Assembly: GCA_022747635.1 (NCBI GenBank)
Contig: JAKTNV010000009.1
Span: 28,373,622-28,437,621, forward strand
From: Hetaerina americana
Taxonomy: Eukaryota; Arthropoda; Insecta; Odonata; Calopterygidae
Direction: 5' to 3'
DNA length: 64,000 nucleotides
The notes beneath the pieces are model-generated. The model worked only from the letters and a program-made list of their open reading frames with translations. It did not search any database and had not been told where the DNA came from. This document shows, piece by piece, positions 33,646 to 47,045 of this stretch. Position 1 is the stretch's first letter. Each line of letters begins with the position of its first letter. The translations under genes were made by a program, and so were the position numbers.

Positions 33646-34492
33646 GGCTCGGTGGTGAGGGGTCTGAGATTTAACACGCGCTAAATGCTAATCGTCTGCA
33701 AGCGTTCATTCAGGCTATATCGTGTTTTCAGTGGACTCCGGTCGAGTGACTTGGTGCAAGTCCAAAATGCATCGAACTCTTGAACAGCGGTACACCATCA
33801 AATATTTTGTTCGACGGGGGAAATCGGGTACGGGAATGGTTGGGTATGATTTTCCAAGTGTTTAAGGATGAAAGGTCACAAACTGCTGTTATTAAGTGGC
33901 ACGAGCCCTTCAAATATAGCCGAGAGTTTGGATGACGAGCCCCGCGCTGGATAGCCAGTGACGTCATGACCCGACAAACGCGTGCAAAATGTGTATGAAG
34001 TGATGTATTCAGACCGTCGCTTAAGTGTGCGCATGGTTGCAGATCGTACTAGCATTGATAAAATAAAAGTGTTCACCATTTTGACTGAAAATTTAGCGAT
34101 GCGAAAGATCTGCGCTGGAGGTCTTGACGGACGGTAAAAAGCAGAATCGAGCATCTGCTGCCAAGACCTTCTACAAAGCGACACGAAGGTTCCCTAACCC
34201 TCTTCAAGTCCGAGATAAGCAACAGCAGACTATTTCCCATTCCCAAAAGTGAAATATTCCCTCACTGGATACCACCATGGGACCCTAAGTGTTTTTAAAT
34301 AAGCTCACACGCGTACCCTTAAGGACCTTCCGGAATCCGCCCACCAGGGAGCCTTCGAGTCGCGGAAAAGCCGCTGCTAAAAGTGTGTCGACGCTCAAGG
34401 GATGTACTTTGAAGAATTTTGAGACATTTTAACATTATCTGAAATAAATCTATTTCTCCGAAACTTTTCCCGATACTTTTTATATAAACCTT
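33646..34492 (+). mobile_element. Internally deleted mariner-like element
   Basis: An ATG at 33766 starts MHRTLEQRYTIKYFVRRGKS, the mariner N-terminus; shifted frames continue with FKDERSQTAVIKWHEPFK, then SDRRLSVRMVADRTSI and LAMRKIC, all characteristic of mariner transposases. The catalytic centre is lost; the sequence rejoins at ADYFPFPKVKYSLTG (motif-III region), then DLPESAHQGAFESR and CVDAQGMYFEEF. The 3' terminus ATACTTTTTATATAAACCTT is the inverse of the 5' terminus of the copy at 13936-14842. The 5' terminus is not recognisable. Dead. Confidence 0.75.
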
Positions 34493-34632
34493 ATTTACAT
34501 ATGAGTATATTTCAACACTCAATTTACGGATTAATCTACCTGAATCAAAGGTTGTGAAGTTCATTTTAAATTCCTCAATGAATCTAGTAAGCTATTACAT
34601 CAATCAATTAATGTATTATTAAATGGAGCATT

Positions 34633-34635
<3 letters not shown>

Positions 34636-34717
<82 letters not shown>
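34636..34717. repeat. (TA)n microsatellite
   Basis: Long TA array with one AAT slip. Confidence 0.97.
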
Positions 34718-34723
<6 letters not shown>

Positions 34724-35306
34724 TTCTTAGTAAACATATCAACGCTGCCCTTATGAGCTTAGTTAAACACACTCATTTTATTGAACGATCCCTGGGAACT
34801 CAATCGCGGAAAACGTATTCATTAAAGCCTCCATTTACTTTTAGAGATACTTCGTTCAAGCTTTCAGAATGCCCAAGGCTATTTCATTTGAAATGAAAAC
34901 TACCTTAACAGACCGGGGCGATGAGTGAATTTCAACCCTGGAATGTGTTGGTTTCGGGAATTCAGTTTGAGGCGACTAAAGTGGGCTCCTTTACTACGTT
35001 AATTAGATTTTATTTCACCTTAAGTAACCTCTATAACTACTTCTAATAACACAACAGTAAAAAATAGAAACATCACTTTCGCCAACCTTAAACTGTATTT
35101 CACGAAAAGCATGATTGCGCACAGACCCGAGCATTACCATCAAACCATTTGAAATCAGTTTTAGTGTATATTATTTATTTATTAAGTGTATTAAAATATT
35201 TTGTAAGGATGCCCAAAAACGTATTATTACATAAAATTTTCAATTTTTACTCATATAAAATATTATTTCTTGCAGTAATCATGAATGGAATCGTTTTCCA
35301 ATCCCG

Positions 35307-35308
<2 letters not shown>
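34718..35308. other. No recognised feature
   Basis: AT-rich, no repeat or gene identified. Confidence 0.5.

Positions 35309-35358
<50 letters not shown>
35309..35358. repeat. (TA)n microsatellite
   Basis: Pure TA array directly abutting the mariner-like element at 35365. Confidence 0.97.
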
Positions 35359-35363
<5 letters not shown>

Positions 35364-35364
35364 T

Positions 35365-35948
35365 GGTCCTTAATGAAAGTAATGCGCATGATTTTATTGT
35401 GACGCGACTATCCATGGCAGCGCGGTAAAACCGGTAAAGAAATGTGGTGGGTCTGCCCTTCCAACGCAGCCTGTTACCAGTTTGATCCGAGAGGTCTGAG
35501 CGGAAAGACGTGCCTCCGCGTGAAGTGTGTTTTTCGACTTTTTAACGCGGCGCGATGGAGCACCTAGCCACACGCCACATGCCACATGCCCCCAGTCACA
35601 CGTCCTTCATAGTTACCAACTTCCTGGCTCGGAGCACCACCCCGGTGATCCCCAAGCCACCTTTAAGTCCCAACTTGGCTCCGTGTGACTATTTTTGTTT
35701 CCCTGACTGAAGAGAGAGATGAAAGGAAAGCATTGGGAGACCGTGGAAAACATCCAAAAGCATGTTACAACGTTTCTGAGGACATTCCTGTCGAGGAGTT
35801 TCAATGTGCCGTCCAGGTGTAGCAGACGCGTCTCCGCAAGTGTATTGATGACGGGGGAAAGTATGTTGAAGTATTTTAGGCATACGTACAACTATGATCA
35901 ATAGAGCTATTATTCCCAGAGAATGCACATTACTTTTATAGAAGACCC
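35365..35948 (+). mobile_element. Internally deleted mariner-like element, third type of ends
   Basis: Ends GGTCCTTAATGAAAGTAATG (35365) and its imperfect inverse near 35928-35947 form inverted repeats of about 26 bases. About 200 bp of 5' leader is joined directly to coding remnants: the HDNAPSH-like block (second catalytic region) as HAPSHTSFIVTNFLA, then PPLSPNLAPCDYFCFPD (third catalytic Asp retained), GKHWETVENIQKH, IPVEEFQCAV and CIDDGGKYVEVF. The N-terminal DNA-binding part and first Asp are missing. Non-autonomous and dead. Confidence 0.8.
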
Positions 35949-35949
35949 T

Positions 35950-38283
35950 ATATTTCTGTGCCATGTATATGACAAGCGTGTAATGTAACTCTTCCATCAC
36001 ATTTTCGCTGTTATGATGAAAAAGAGAAACTAAATACCTCAGCCATCGCAAAATAAAACATGTTAATATCTTATTTCAAACTTCAACGCGAAAATATGAC
36101 TGGTGTGGTGGGCACACAGCAACAAATTAATGAGTAAAAAATCATTAGTAGTATTTTTGACCGACCCTATAATTACACTCTATGGTACTACGAAGCCCTA
36201 ACTAACATGACACAAAATATCCTTGAACGCCAAACTAAATATTACAACAACTCATTATTTATCACAGCGCTCTTTCAGCCTCTTTAATTTCAGCCAATAT
36301 GCGTATTCTTTCGCTTCCTTTACCTCACTTTCCTAGTATTCTCCTCTCTACAACGTCATCTCTATCAGTAATCCATTGACTGTTCATAGACAAGTACAAT
36401 GGTAACAGTAAACAATAAATTTTTAAAAATAATACCTACGCCAAAATCCGCTTTTATTGTCCTTTTTATTACATCAGCCGTTTTACTGTTTCTTCGCATA
36501 CAAAAGCAGTAACAGACATTTACTTTTAAATAGGTATTTGAGGCACTATTAAATGGAATTTTTCGGGATAAATTATCCACAGTAGGTATACGCACAACTG
36601 TAGAAGCCGAGATTTTCTCACAGAAAGAGTACCTTCTCCACCTAAATATCCCCGCTCAAATATTGGTTTTCTGGGAATGCCCAACGCCCACCTTTAACAT
36701 ACCTTGGCACCTACCTAAATAAACTATCTATAAGCGAAGTGATTTCCCCCTTAAAGTGTTATTGTAATAATATCAATTCGCTGAGGATATCTCTGCACAG
36801 TCTGGCTTCTGTTGTCGTCGGGTATGAAAGCACGTTTTTCGCGAGCGGAACCCGCGATCCTCGCCCCGTACGAAGGCCCGCGTCCCCTCGGTCAGACAAG
36901 ATACAGCTGCGGACAAAGAACGGCCTATTTCTATGGCTCATTTAAACGAATTTTCGGGAGCAAACCTGGGGAAAATTCCATCCGCTGGAAGCTGTTCGGG
37001 ATAGGTCAAAGGTGAACTGGAATAGAAAATAATAAATAAATTCAGTAGGCGTCCCGACCATTTCAATTCAGCATATTCTCATTTTTTGTATTCAATTACT
37101 CTGCGCCCCGAGCTCGCTAAACCTCAACCATTCATTTTCACCTCCGCGAAATTCGAAATCTCCCAATTCCCCTCCCCTGCATGTTCTGAAAGGATAACCT
37201 CACGCCGTGAAATCCAAATTACGCATTTAAAAAAGGAACGAGATGAGTTTTCATCAATTGGTGTATTTTTTACATCTATCTCTAAATAAGGGTAAGTTTT
37301 TATTGCAACCGATTCATTTCAAGATATACGGTATTGCATTGTCGTTGGATATTCCTTTTTTAAACAAAAATAATTTTTTGGAACCGCGTGGTAAAGTTTG
37401 GGGCGAAACCGATCATGTCTCCTTTGTTCAGAAGCTTTGAAAAAGTGATAGTTTACGTATGCCCGGTTTTATTTGTGAATGTCTGTGATAATAAAAGTCG
37501 TCAAGTCCCTGAGTTTCTACCTGCTGAACCTCGTGCACCAAGCTCAACAAAATAAAAATATATCACTACCCGTCCCTCATTTATTTATTAAGTTTTAGAA
37601 AAATTAAATGAGTTAGAGTTTTATTCATCATGATTCATCGTATATTTTTCAGCGCAATGATTTACATTGTAATGGATTTTTACACAGATTCCCAGGCAAT
37701 TGACAAATGTAATTATAATAATTCCTTAATCATCCCAGAATTCCAGAAATTGCTACAATATCGTGAATATTAAATGATTTTTCGCCAGTAAAAGGAGACG
37801 AGTTGTACACTTAATTCAGATTTTGTGCGCACAAAACAAATTCACATCCGCGATGTTTTGAAATCAATCTAACCGGAGTATACGACATTGGAGTACTAGA
37901 AATGTTAAAGTAAAAATATATAAATAAGAGAAAATTGAGCTAATACTTTAGAAATACATTTTTGCACGTGAAGTCGAAACGAGGAAAAATAGAGTATGTT
38001 AAATACTGACAAATAACTTTTTTCTAAACGCTACAGATAGATCAAGTGACCCCTTCTTGATCAGTTACCTAATTTATGAACATTAAAAACGTTTGATCAA
38101 CATATCTGCTCCTTACTTCGCTAAAAACTTCCGAATCAAGGATATCTGTGCAAGTTTCTTTTGAGTAATTACGTGTAAGAGCAACTACCAACAAGAGTTC
38201 AAAATTGATTAAACTAAAATGTTACTCTCAGCTTAAATGTTAATGAAAGTTGATGACAAAGAGCGTAATGTTTGGCAGTATTA
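35950..38283. other. Mostly unrecognised; small GC-richer patch 36800-37020
   Basis: No repeat family assigned. The patch at 36800-37020 is CpG-containing and open in several frames on both strands but shows no domain. Confidence 0.4.
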
Positions 38284-39604
38284 CTACCTTGATCAAAAAG
38301 TTCCCGGAATAACCACCGTGTGGCGCTCCCATCGTTCCGATTTGAGTTCTGTTTTTTTTGTTAAATTGGTACATCTGTTGTTGATATTCCCTTTAAATCT
38401 TAGTGTCATAACTTGACATTTGCAAAAGTTACGTAGCCAAGAGTACATCTATCTCTGTGTGTGTTGGCGATTTTTTACAATTTCAGAAATGGATTTAAAT
38501 TTGCAACAACGAACTTGTATTAAATTTTGCGTAAAAAACGGATTTAGTGGCGCACGGACGTTGGAAATGTTGGAAAAGTGTTTCGGCAACGATTCTCTAA
38601 AAAAAACGGTCGTTTACCAGTGGCACGAGCGGTTCAGAAGTGGTCGTGAGTCAATCGAAGATGATGAACGCAGTGGCAGACCATCGACATCGAAAGTCGG
38701 TGAAAAAATTGATAAAGTAAAAGAAATGTTGGTCAATAACCATCAGAGAAATAGCGGAGGACTTGAAGATTGCCTATGGATCCGCCCAAGACATTGTGGT
38801 TAATGATTTGGGTTTCCGTCGTGTAGCAGCAAAGTTGGTGCCAAAAGACCTCAATTTCATGCAAAAAAGAGACCGTGTTGACGTCGCAAAAGACATGATT
38901 TGCGAGGCTGAATCCGATCCCACATTCATCAAAAGGATCATTACTGGAGACGAGACGTGGGTTTATGAGTACGACACGCAATCCAGACATCAGGCAAGTG
39001 AATGGCGTTCACCAAATGAGCCGAGACCAAAAAAACCACGTCGTTTTCAGTCAAAAAAGAAGGCAATGCTGACGGTTTTCATGGATTACAACGGTGTAGT
39101 GCATCATGAATTTTTGCCAGAAGGCCAGACAGTAAACAAAGAGTATTATTTGGGCGTTATGAGACGTTTGCGTGAAGCAATTCGCCGAAAGAGACCAGAA
39201 ATGTGGGCAGAAAACTCGTGGATTTTGCACCATGATAACGCACCGTCGCACAGTGCTATCATTATTCGTAATTTTTTGACGAAAAATGCAACAAATACCA
39301 TCCAACAGCCACCGAATTCACCTGATTTGGCTCCCTGTGACTTCTTTCTGTTCAATCGAGTTAAAAAACCATTACGGGGAACGCGTTTTAGCAGCCGAGA
39401 GGAAGTAATGGAAAAATCGCAGGAAGCACTGATGGACATACCGAAAACCGAATATAAAAAATGTTTCGAGGATTGGATCAAGCGCTGGCATAAGTGTGTT
39501 GCAGTCGATGGGGATTACTTTGAAGGGGACAATATAGATTTAGATGAATAAACTTGTATTTTTAATTTTCTGAATAAATTCCGGGAAATTTTTGATCAAG
39601 GTAG
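38284..39604 (+). mobile_element. Mariner transposon, nearly intact
   Basis: Terminal inverted repeats start CTACCTTGATCAAAAA at both ends and match over 27 bases with one difference. TA flanks both ends (38282-38283 and 39605-39606), the expected target duplication. Total length of 1321 bp is the usual size of a complete mariner. It contains one transposase gene with a single frameshift. The good end symmetry and open frame point to a fairly recent insertion. Confidence 0.93.
38489..39551 (+). pseudogene. Mariner D,D34D transposase with one frameshift
   Basis: The ATG at 38489 starts MDLNLQQRTCIKFCVKNGFS, the mariner DNA-binding N-terminus, through DDERSGRPSTSKVGEK. Near 38740-38760 the frame slips (HQR.. 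versus IREIAEDLKIAYG) and the protein continues to the stop at 39551. Together the two parts cover about 354 residues, the normal mariner length of roughly 345-350. Catalytic Asp 1 is in ITGDETW (codon 38949), Asp 2 in HHDNAPSH (39234) and Asp 3 in LAPCDFFLF (39339), with 34 residues between the last two. All three are present. The C-terminus WHKCVAVDGDYFEGD is typical. Only the slip disables it. Confidence 0.92.
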
Positions 39605-39729
39605 TATATTTGCTCGTCCTAATTCTGAAATCGTGCATAAATATCAAATTTTGAACCTATATAACACTTGACGATGAGTTGATTCCATTGCAAACTATAA
39701 TGTACAAGAAATCATTATCTATAAAATTT

Positions 39730-40050
39730 GGCATGCATTGCCCTTACATGTTAAAGTTTTCAAGCTGATAAAAATCATTGGGTAAAGGCCAAGGTAGGGA
39801 AACGTAGAGCGAATGAAAGAAGAAAGACAAAGAATGGCAAAACAAGTATTATACTTTAAAGGAAATGTCAGGGACGTGGAAGGACGTGGCCGATCCAGAT
39901 GAGGGTGTACTGATGGAAACAACCAAGCAACGCTGTAAATGAATTTAAAAGAACAGAAATGGGAAGATAGAGAAAGCTTTAGAGTGGGAATGCGGAAAAG
40001 TCAAAGACCGTAGTGTAATCCGACACTAACAAGACAAAGTGAACTTAATA
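39730..40050 (+). mobile_element. Possible LINE C-terminal remnant
   Basis: Fragments such as GRGRSR.GCTDGNNQ, MNLKEQKWEDRESFRVGM and LTRQSE recall the GRPxxRWxD and DRxxWR blocks at LINE C-termini. Frames are broken and the family differs from LINE-A. The 3' side ends near GATAAGTAGATTACC, similar to the LINE-A tail. Confidence 0.4.
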
Positions 40051-41033
40051 ATTAGTATGTAGTAGTAATAAGGGACAGTCCTAAACCCCTCATTGATAAG
40101 TAGATTACCTTTAATTGAATCTAAATGCTACCGTGCGTTTTTCTGTGTCACAGCTGCGGTCGCCGTGTAGTATTTCTGCCTTCCGAGAGACACCGCGGAG
40201 AAAATTCAGCCAACGTCGAAACAAGAGAATAAAGTCCATCAATCGATACGCATTCTCATTGAACATGAATCGTTGCGTAGTTTACAGCTAAAATGGAACA
40301 TCAAAACAATTTGTGACTGGAACACACGAGTCAGAAACACGCACGGCACTTTTAGCGGAGAAAAATTGAGGAAAATGCTAAGTTTCATCAACTGAAAACC
40401 TCTTTCAAACTTTCATGCACGTGTCCTACCTCTGAGCTAATCGAAGTGAAAATGGTCATTCTTTGATCGCCATGCACTTACTGAGAGACAACAACATGAA
40501 ATTGATCTATCTTTTTAAAGAGCTCGAGAAGGATTTAAGGGTCAGTTGGGTTGTATGGGTGGTAGGCAATGCCGAAGTTTTTCGACGCGAACCGAATTGT
40601 GGCGCTTTTGAAATCATTTCTTAGAGGACGAGATCTTAGCAAAATTTCAGATCCTTTTTGGCGAAATATTAATCTCACCAAATCCGCCCAGATTAATTTA
40701 GACTTCCAATAATCGAAAGTGGCAACTCTAATCGAAATTCCAGGCCTCTTAATGTCATTCCGATTTGGTGACCCTCAAAAAAGATATTACACTCTTAATT
40801 CCCAGCGGATTCAATTAATAACTCTTTCATGGCATGGACTTTCACTAATGGCTCACTACTTTCCATTTCGGATGATCTCTCAGCGTAAAAAAAAACTAAT
40901 CTATTTTCGCGCCGTTCCCCACGATGAGAAAATAATTACTTAGCAGAGTTCCTCCTTAAAAGCGAAAATTATCTCTGCCTAAACGGGAGTGAGGAGATAT
41001 CACCCTGGTAGTATCCTGATTTTCTGAGAGTGC
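40051..41033. other. No recognised feature
   Basis: Short ORFs only; nothing assigned. Confidence 0.45.
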
Positions 41034-41307
41034 ATAGCAATGCTTATTGTGCCTTAATTGCAATTTACTATTACCATTTGCCTCTGTCCAAAAGATTTGC
41101 TCTAATAATAGATCTACAGCGGATTAGACACTCGTCATTGGCTTTAAGTGCTGATTCGCGGAAAATAGCAATAGCAATGCTTATTGTGCCTTAATTGCAA
41201 TTTTCTATTACCATTTGCCTCTGCCCAATATATTTGCTCTTATAATATATCTACAGCGGATTAGACGCTCATCATTGGCTTTAAGTGCTGATTCGCGGAA
41301 AATAATT
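41034..41307 (+). repeat. Two-copy tandem duplication, 137-bp unit
   Basis: TGCTTATTGTGCCTTAATTG at 41041 recurs at 41178 and the whole unit through GCTGATTCGCGGAAAATA repeats with a handful of substitutions. Direct tandem, same orientation. Not a known element; the origin may be local replication slippage or unequal exchange. Confidence 0.93.
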
Positions 41308-43420
<2,113 letters not shown>

Positions 43421-46400
43421 ACGTACATAAATTTTCCTTAAGTCCGGTAAAGGAATATAGTCCGTACCCTGTGAGAAGTATTTGCATTATCAAGGGTCTT
43501 GTTAGAGAGAATGTTGCTATATTAAGTATATTAAGACCAAAAGTAATAATGCTGAAAGTCAGTTTTGATATGCTATATTAAAATCAATAAAATATAAATT
43601 ACTAAGTGTAACTAAGGGAAGAGTACAAAATACAAATTAGAGAGAACTCGCGTTAACCCTGAGTATATCATTTTCATAAAATGACCCTTATGTTATTTTT
43701 ATCACACCCAAAATCAAATTAAATAAATTTAATGTTCATTAGAAGGAAGGGCATTTCATTTCAATTTTATTGTATCTTAAAATGAAGCTGAAATGGCTAT
43801 TATGATAAAATGGTTAGTCCTCACATTTTTTATTGGGACGACCTGGAAAGTAAATAGACTAGATGGAAAACGACCGGTTCCATAGCTCTCCTCAGCAAGA
43901 ACGTCAACCTTCAACTTTATCTAATTTGCTTACTTGATCATTCAAGCGGCGAGGTTCAAACCCGATGACTCTCATTTGCACGGCGGGTCGAGTGTCTATC
44001 AACAGCGTTCAAGAACTGGCGGCCAATATTTGGACGACATAGAGTGCTCCACCGAGTGTATCAAACAAGGAGTAAATCTCATGAATCACTAAACCGTCAA
44101 CTACGTCGTGTTCAGAGTCTCTGGGCATGCAGCTACCGCTCGGCATGTTAATGCAGCGTGCGCTGAAAATGGGACCCGATTCGCTCGGGTACGAGGGTGA
44201 GCCGACGGATTTTAAGCGGCTTAAATGACGATCACGTTGCGCACTCTCACGATGGAGCCCATCGCCAATTTTTTTTCCCCTCCCCGTTCGTAATGAACTC
44301 GGACGCCGAGCCTGCGTTTTCCACTCAATTCAACCAAGCGGAAGTGACGAAAGCGCGCCTCAATTAACCAATCGCATGGCCGCACCTAACTCAGCCTTAC
44401 ATGAACTCATAACTGAACATATCAGCATGATCATCCCGAAATATGCGTGTTGATAACGACAGTTAAACGCACTGCTGCCGAATCGAATATGCGTTTCCGC
44501 CGTGTCATTAAAATCTATCCTAAAGCTCCATTCTACGCAAAGCACGGGGTTCGTATCAAGCATAGACTCACTTGAAATCGGAACTATAAAATCAGAAGGT
44601 CGAGTAGTTGAGTCCTTGGATATGGACGCCATTTTTTCAGTAAATCGATGTTCAATTAATGGTGTGAAAGGACCTCAGCTATCACAACGCTTTGAAATTC
44701 CATGCATTCACTATTATTTATACTGTTACCAGTTTCCTCATAACTATTGAAAGTAAATTACTCTGTGTCTTTGTAAATAATGCACAATGGGCCCGTGAGT
44801 AAACTCAGCAGGAGAAATGAAATAAACGCAATATGGAAAAAATAAATGCCTGCATACGCTAAAAAAGAAAAGCGGCACTTAAAAGAATTAAGGAAGTCTT
44901 TCCTTCGAAAGTAGGATTAGCATTATGCCATTCGTATAAGATCATCCAACATTAAACATTAAATTAATACAAAATGAATTAAAGAGCCTCACGCGCTAAG
45001 TCAGGCCTTTAATACATAGAAACTAACCTACTCAGGAGACAGATTTGATGCTATTGTAGATGCTGGAGATAATTTTTTTTATCATTAATTTCTCAGAAAA
45101 TAAAATTAGCACCATGCATAGTCACTTTATACCATAAGCATCACAGTTTAAGTTATGTGATTACTTCTCTTAGTTTCTGATATAAATAACATGTATAAAG
45201 CTGTAATATGTTTTCAGTAGCCAATGGTTGGGAGTGTAAAAAGAATACATCTTAACAACCGTCAGAGAGATGTAAATAGGACTTTTTTTAAAGTAGCATC
45301 GACACAGATGGAAACGAAGATATTAAAATAATAAGAAATTAATATTTCGCGCTGAAATAATGCGCACAGATGAGAAGTAATTTATTTATAAATAATACAT
45401 ATTAGCAATGGTTGAAAGATAGTTATTGTCTAATTATCACGTAGTTAATCTGTTTTAACAAACGAAAATTTATTTCACATTTTGAGTTGAAATAAATTTA
45501 AGATATAATTTAGATACAAGCCAACGAATGTAAAGGAATTACAAGTTATGCAATGAAAAAGTTATTTGTTAAAATGAAGGCCAAACAATGCCTGAAAATA
45601 TTTTCTTCCAGTCAAGTATTTTCTACCAAGCAAGCATTTAGATCTTAGGAAGTTTGAAATTGTTCAATGAATTTCAAGAAACATTTTGATAACCTTTGCC
45701 CTTCAAATTTATACTCGTATGTAGTATTGGAGAATCGTTTTTGGCATTTTACAGTTTGAGGCAGGTTTTGTATGGACACAGAATGAGCTTGGTTACATTT
45801 TCTTAATTATTTTAGGACATCGTATATTTTCTCATGTGCCCTCGAGTTTAAACTACTCTGCAAAGAAAACGCCTGCACTGATTTTAATGTAATTAAACCT
45901 TTTTTCATGGCCATTTGATGATTTTAAGGAGTAGTTAGATATGAATCCTCCACTTTGTTTTAATTAAGAGTGATTAGAATAAATTACCTGTTTTCAACTA
46001 TCCCCGTCGTGGTAAAAATTTTGTCATCAGTAAAATCTGAACAATAAATTTAAACTCTACCGTAGTTCCAAACTCATTAGATAGGAGTGTTATTAGCAAT
46101 AAAACATAAACAGAGTCATAAAATATTATCTCACTCTAATAAAATGTTAATTTAAAAAATGGAATATAACTTTTTCTCGTCTCCTGGATTTCGCAGGACA
46201 ATATTTTTATCCGAAGTGTCTTTACAGGTGTAGTATATGAAAGTCTTTTCCCAATACGTATGATCGTGAGCTCTACACTACGTGGAATTATAATGATTTC
46301 TAGTATGTCTCAATGGTAGAGTTGGTAACTATAATTCCTCAACCTCAGCTTCGCAAAACAAATCTAAAATATCACAGCTTTTATGCCCAATGGAACCTGG

Positions 46401-46729
46401 AAGAGTTGTGAAGAAATATTGTACACCAGAGCACCACCAAAATGATTTCATCCGCAATGCTATCAGTTTGACTATTTTAATCACAGCGGAAATAGCGAAT
46501 CCCGGGAATTAATTTAAATATTTTATCAAGAGAGAAACGGTTTCCCAAAAATGTTTGACTATGGTTTTTGTTCTAGGCAGTCTGACCCTAAGAGAAAGAT
46601 TTTTCATGGTCCATCACGGCTAGTAAACATCTTTTAGGACATTCAAGATGCTTGCAAACGATTTAGTCATTGGCCTACGCTATTACCTTTTTCGTCCCTC
46701 GTAAATTCGACTTCCGATATACCAACCGT
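43421..46729. other. Mostly AT-rich; GC-richer patch 43930-44400
   Basis: GGGTTTGAACCTCG on the minus strand near 43955 resembles a B box and ACACTCGACC just upstream recalls SINE-2, but the body is absent. The 43930-44400 patch has raised CpG. Antiparallel ORFs at 44360-44750 have no domain. Nothing else recognised. Confidence 0.35.
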
Positions 46730-47045
46730 AATATTATTCTCATCTTCCTTCTTCTCTGCTTCCCGAAAAGTTTCCTTCCATAACATCCTTCTAGAATCCC
46801 CACATATCTGCTGGGTAAAATCTTCCCCCCGACTTTGGCCCAACATTCATTTATTCTTCAACATCTCGCTTCTTCTCTACATCACCTCCATCCATTTTCT
46901 GTCTACTTAGAATTTACCCGCTCAACATTCTCTCCTCTAGTCATTATGCATTAGATTGCCTTCCTATCTATCAAGCATTATATTTCCCTCCCTTCACTCG
47001 TACTTAAATTAGATTCTTCGATTCCATGTTTTCTTTCCTCATGAC
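46730..47045 (-). mobile_element. Possible LINE-A remnant
   Basis: On the minus strand ACTAGAGGAGAGAATGTTGA and GAAAATGGATGGAGGTGATG recall LINE-A C-terminal blocks, partly in altered order. Too decayed for a firm call. Confidence 0.28.
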
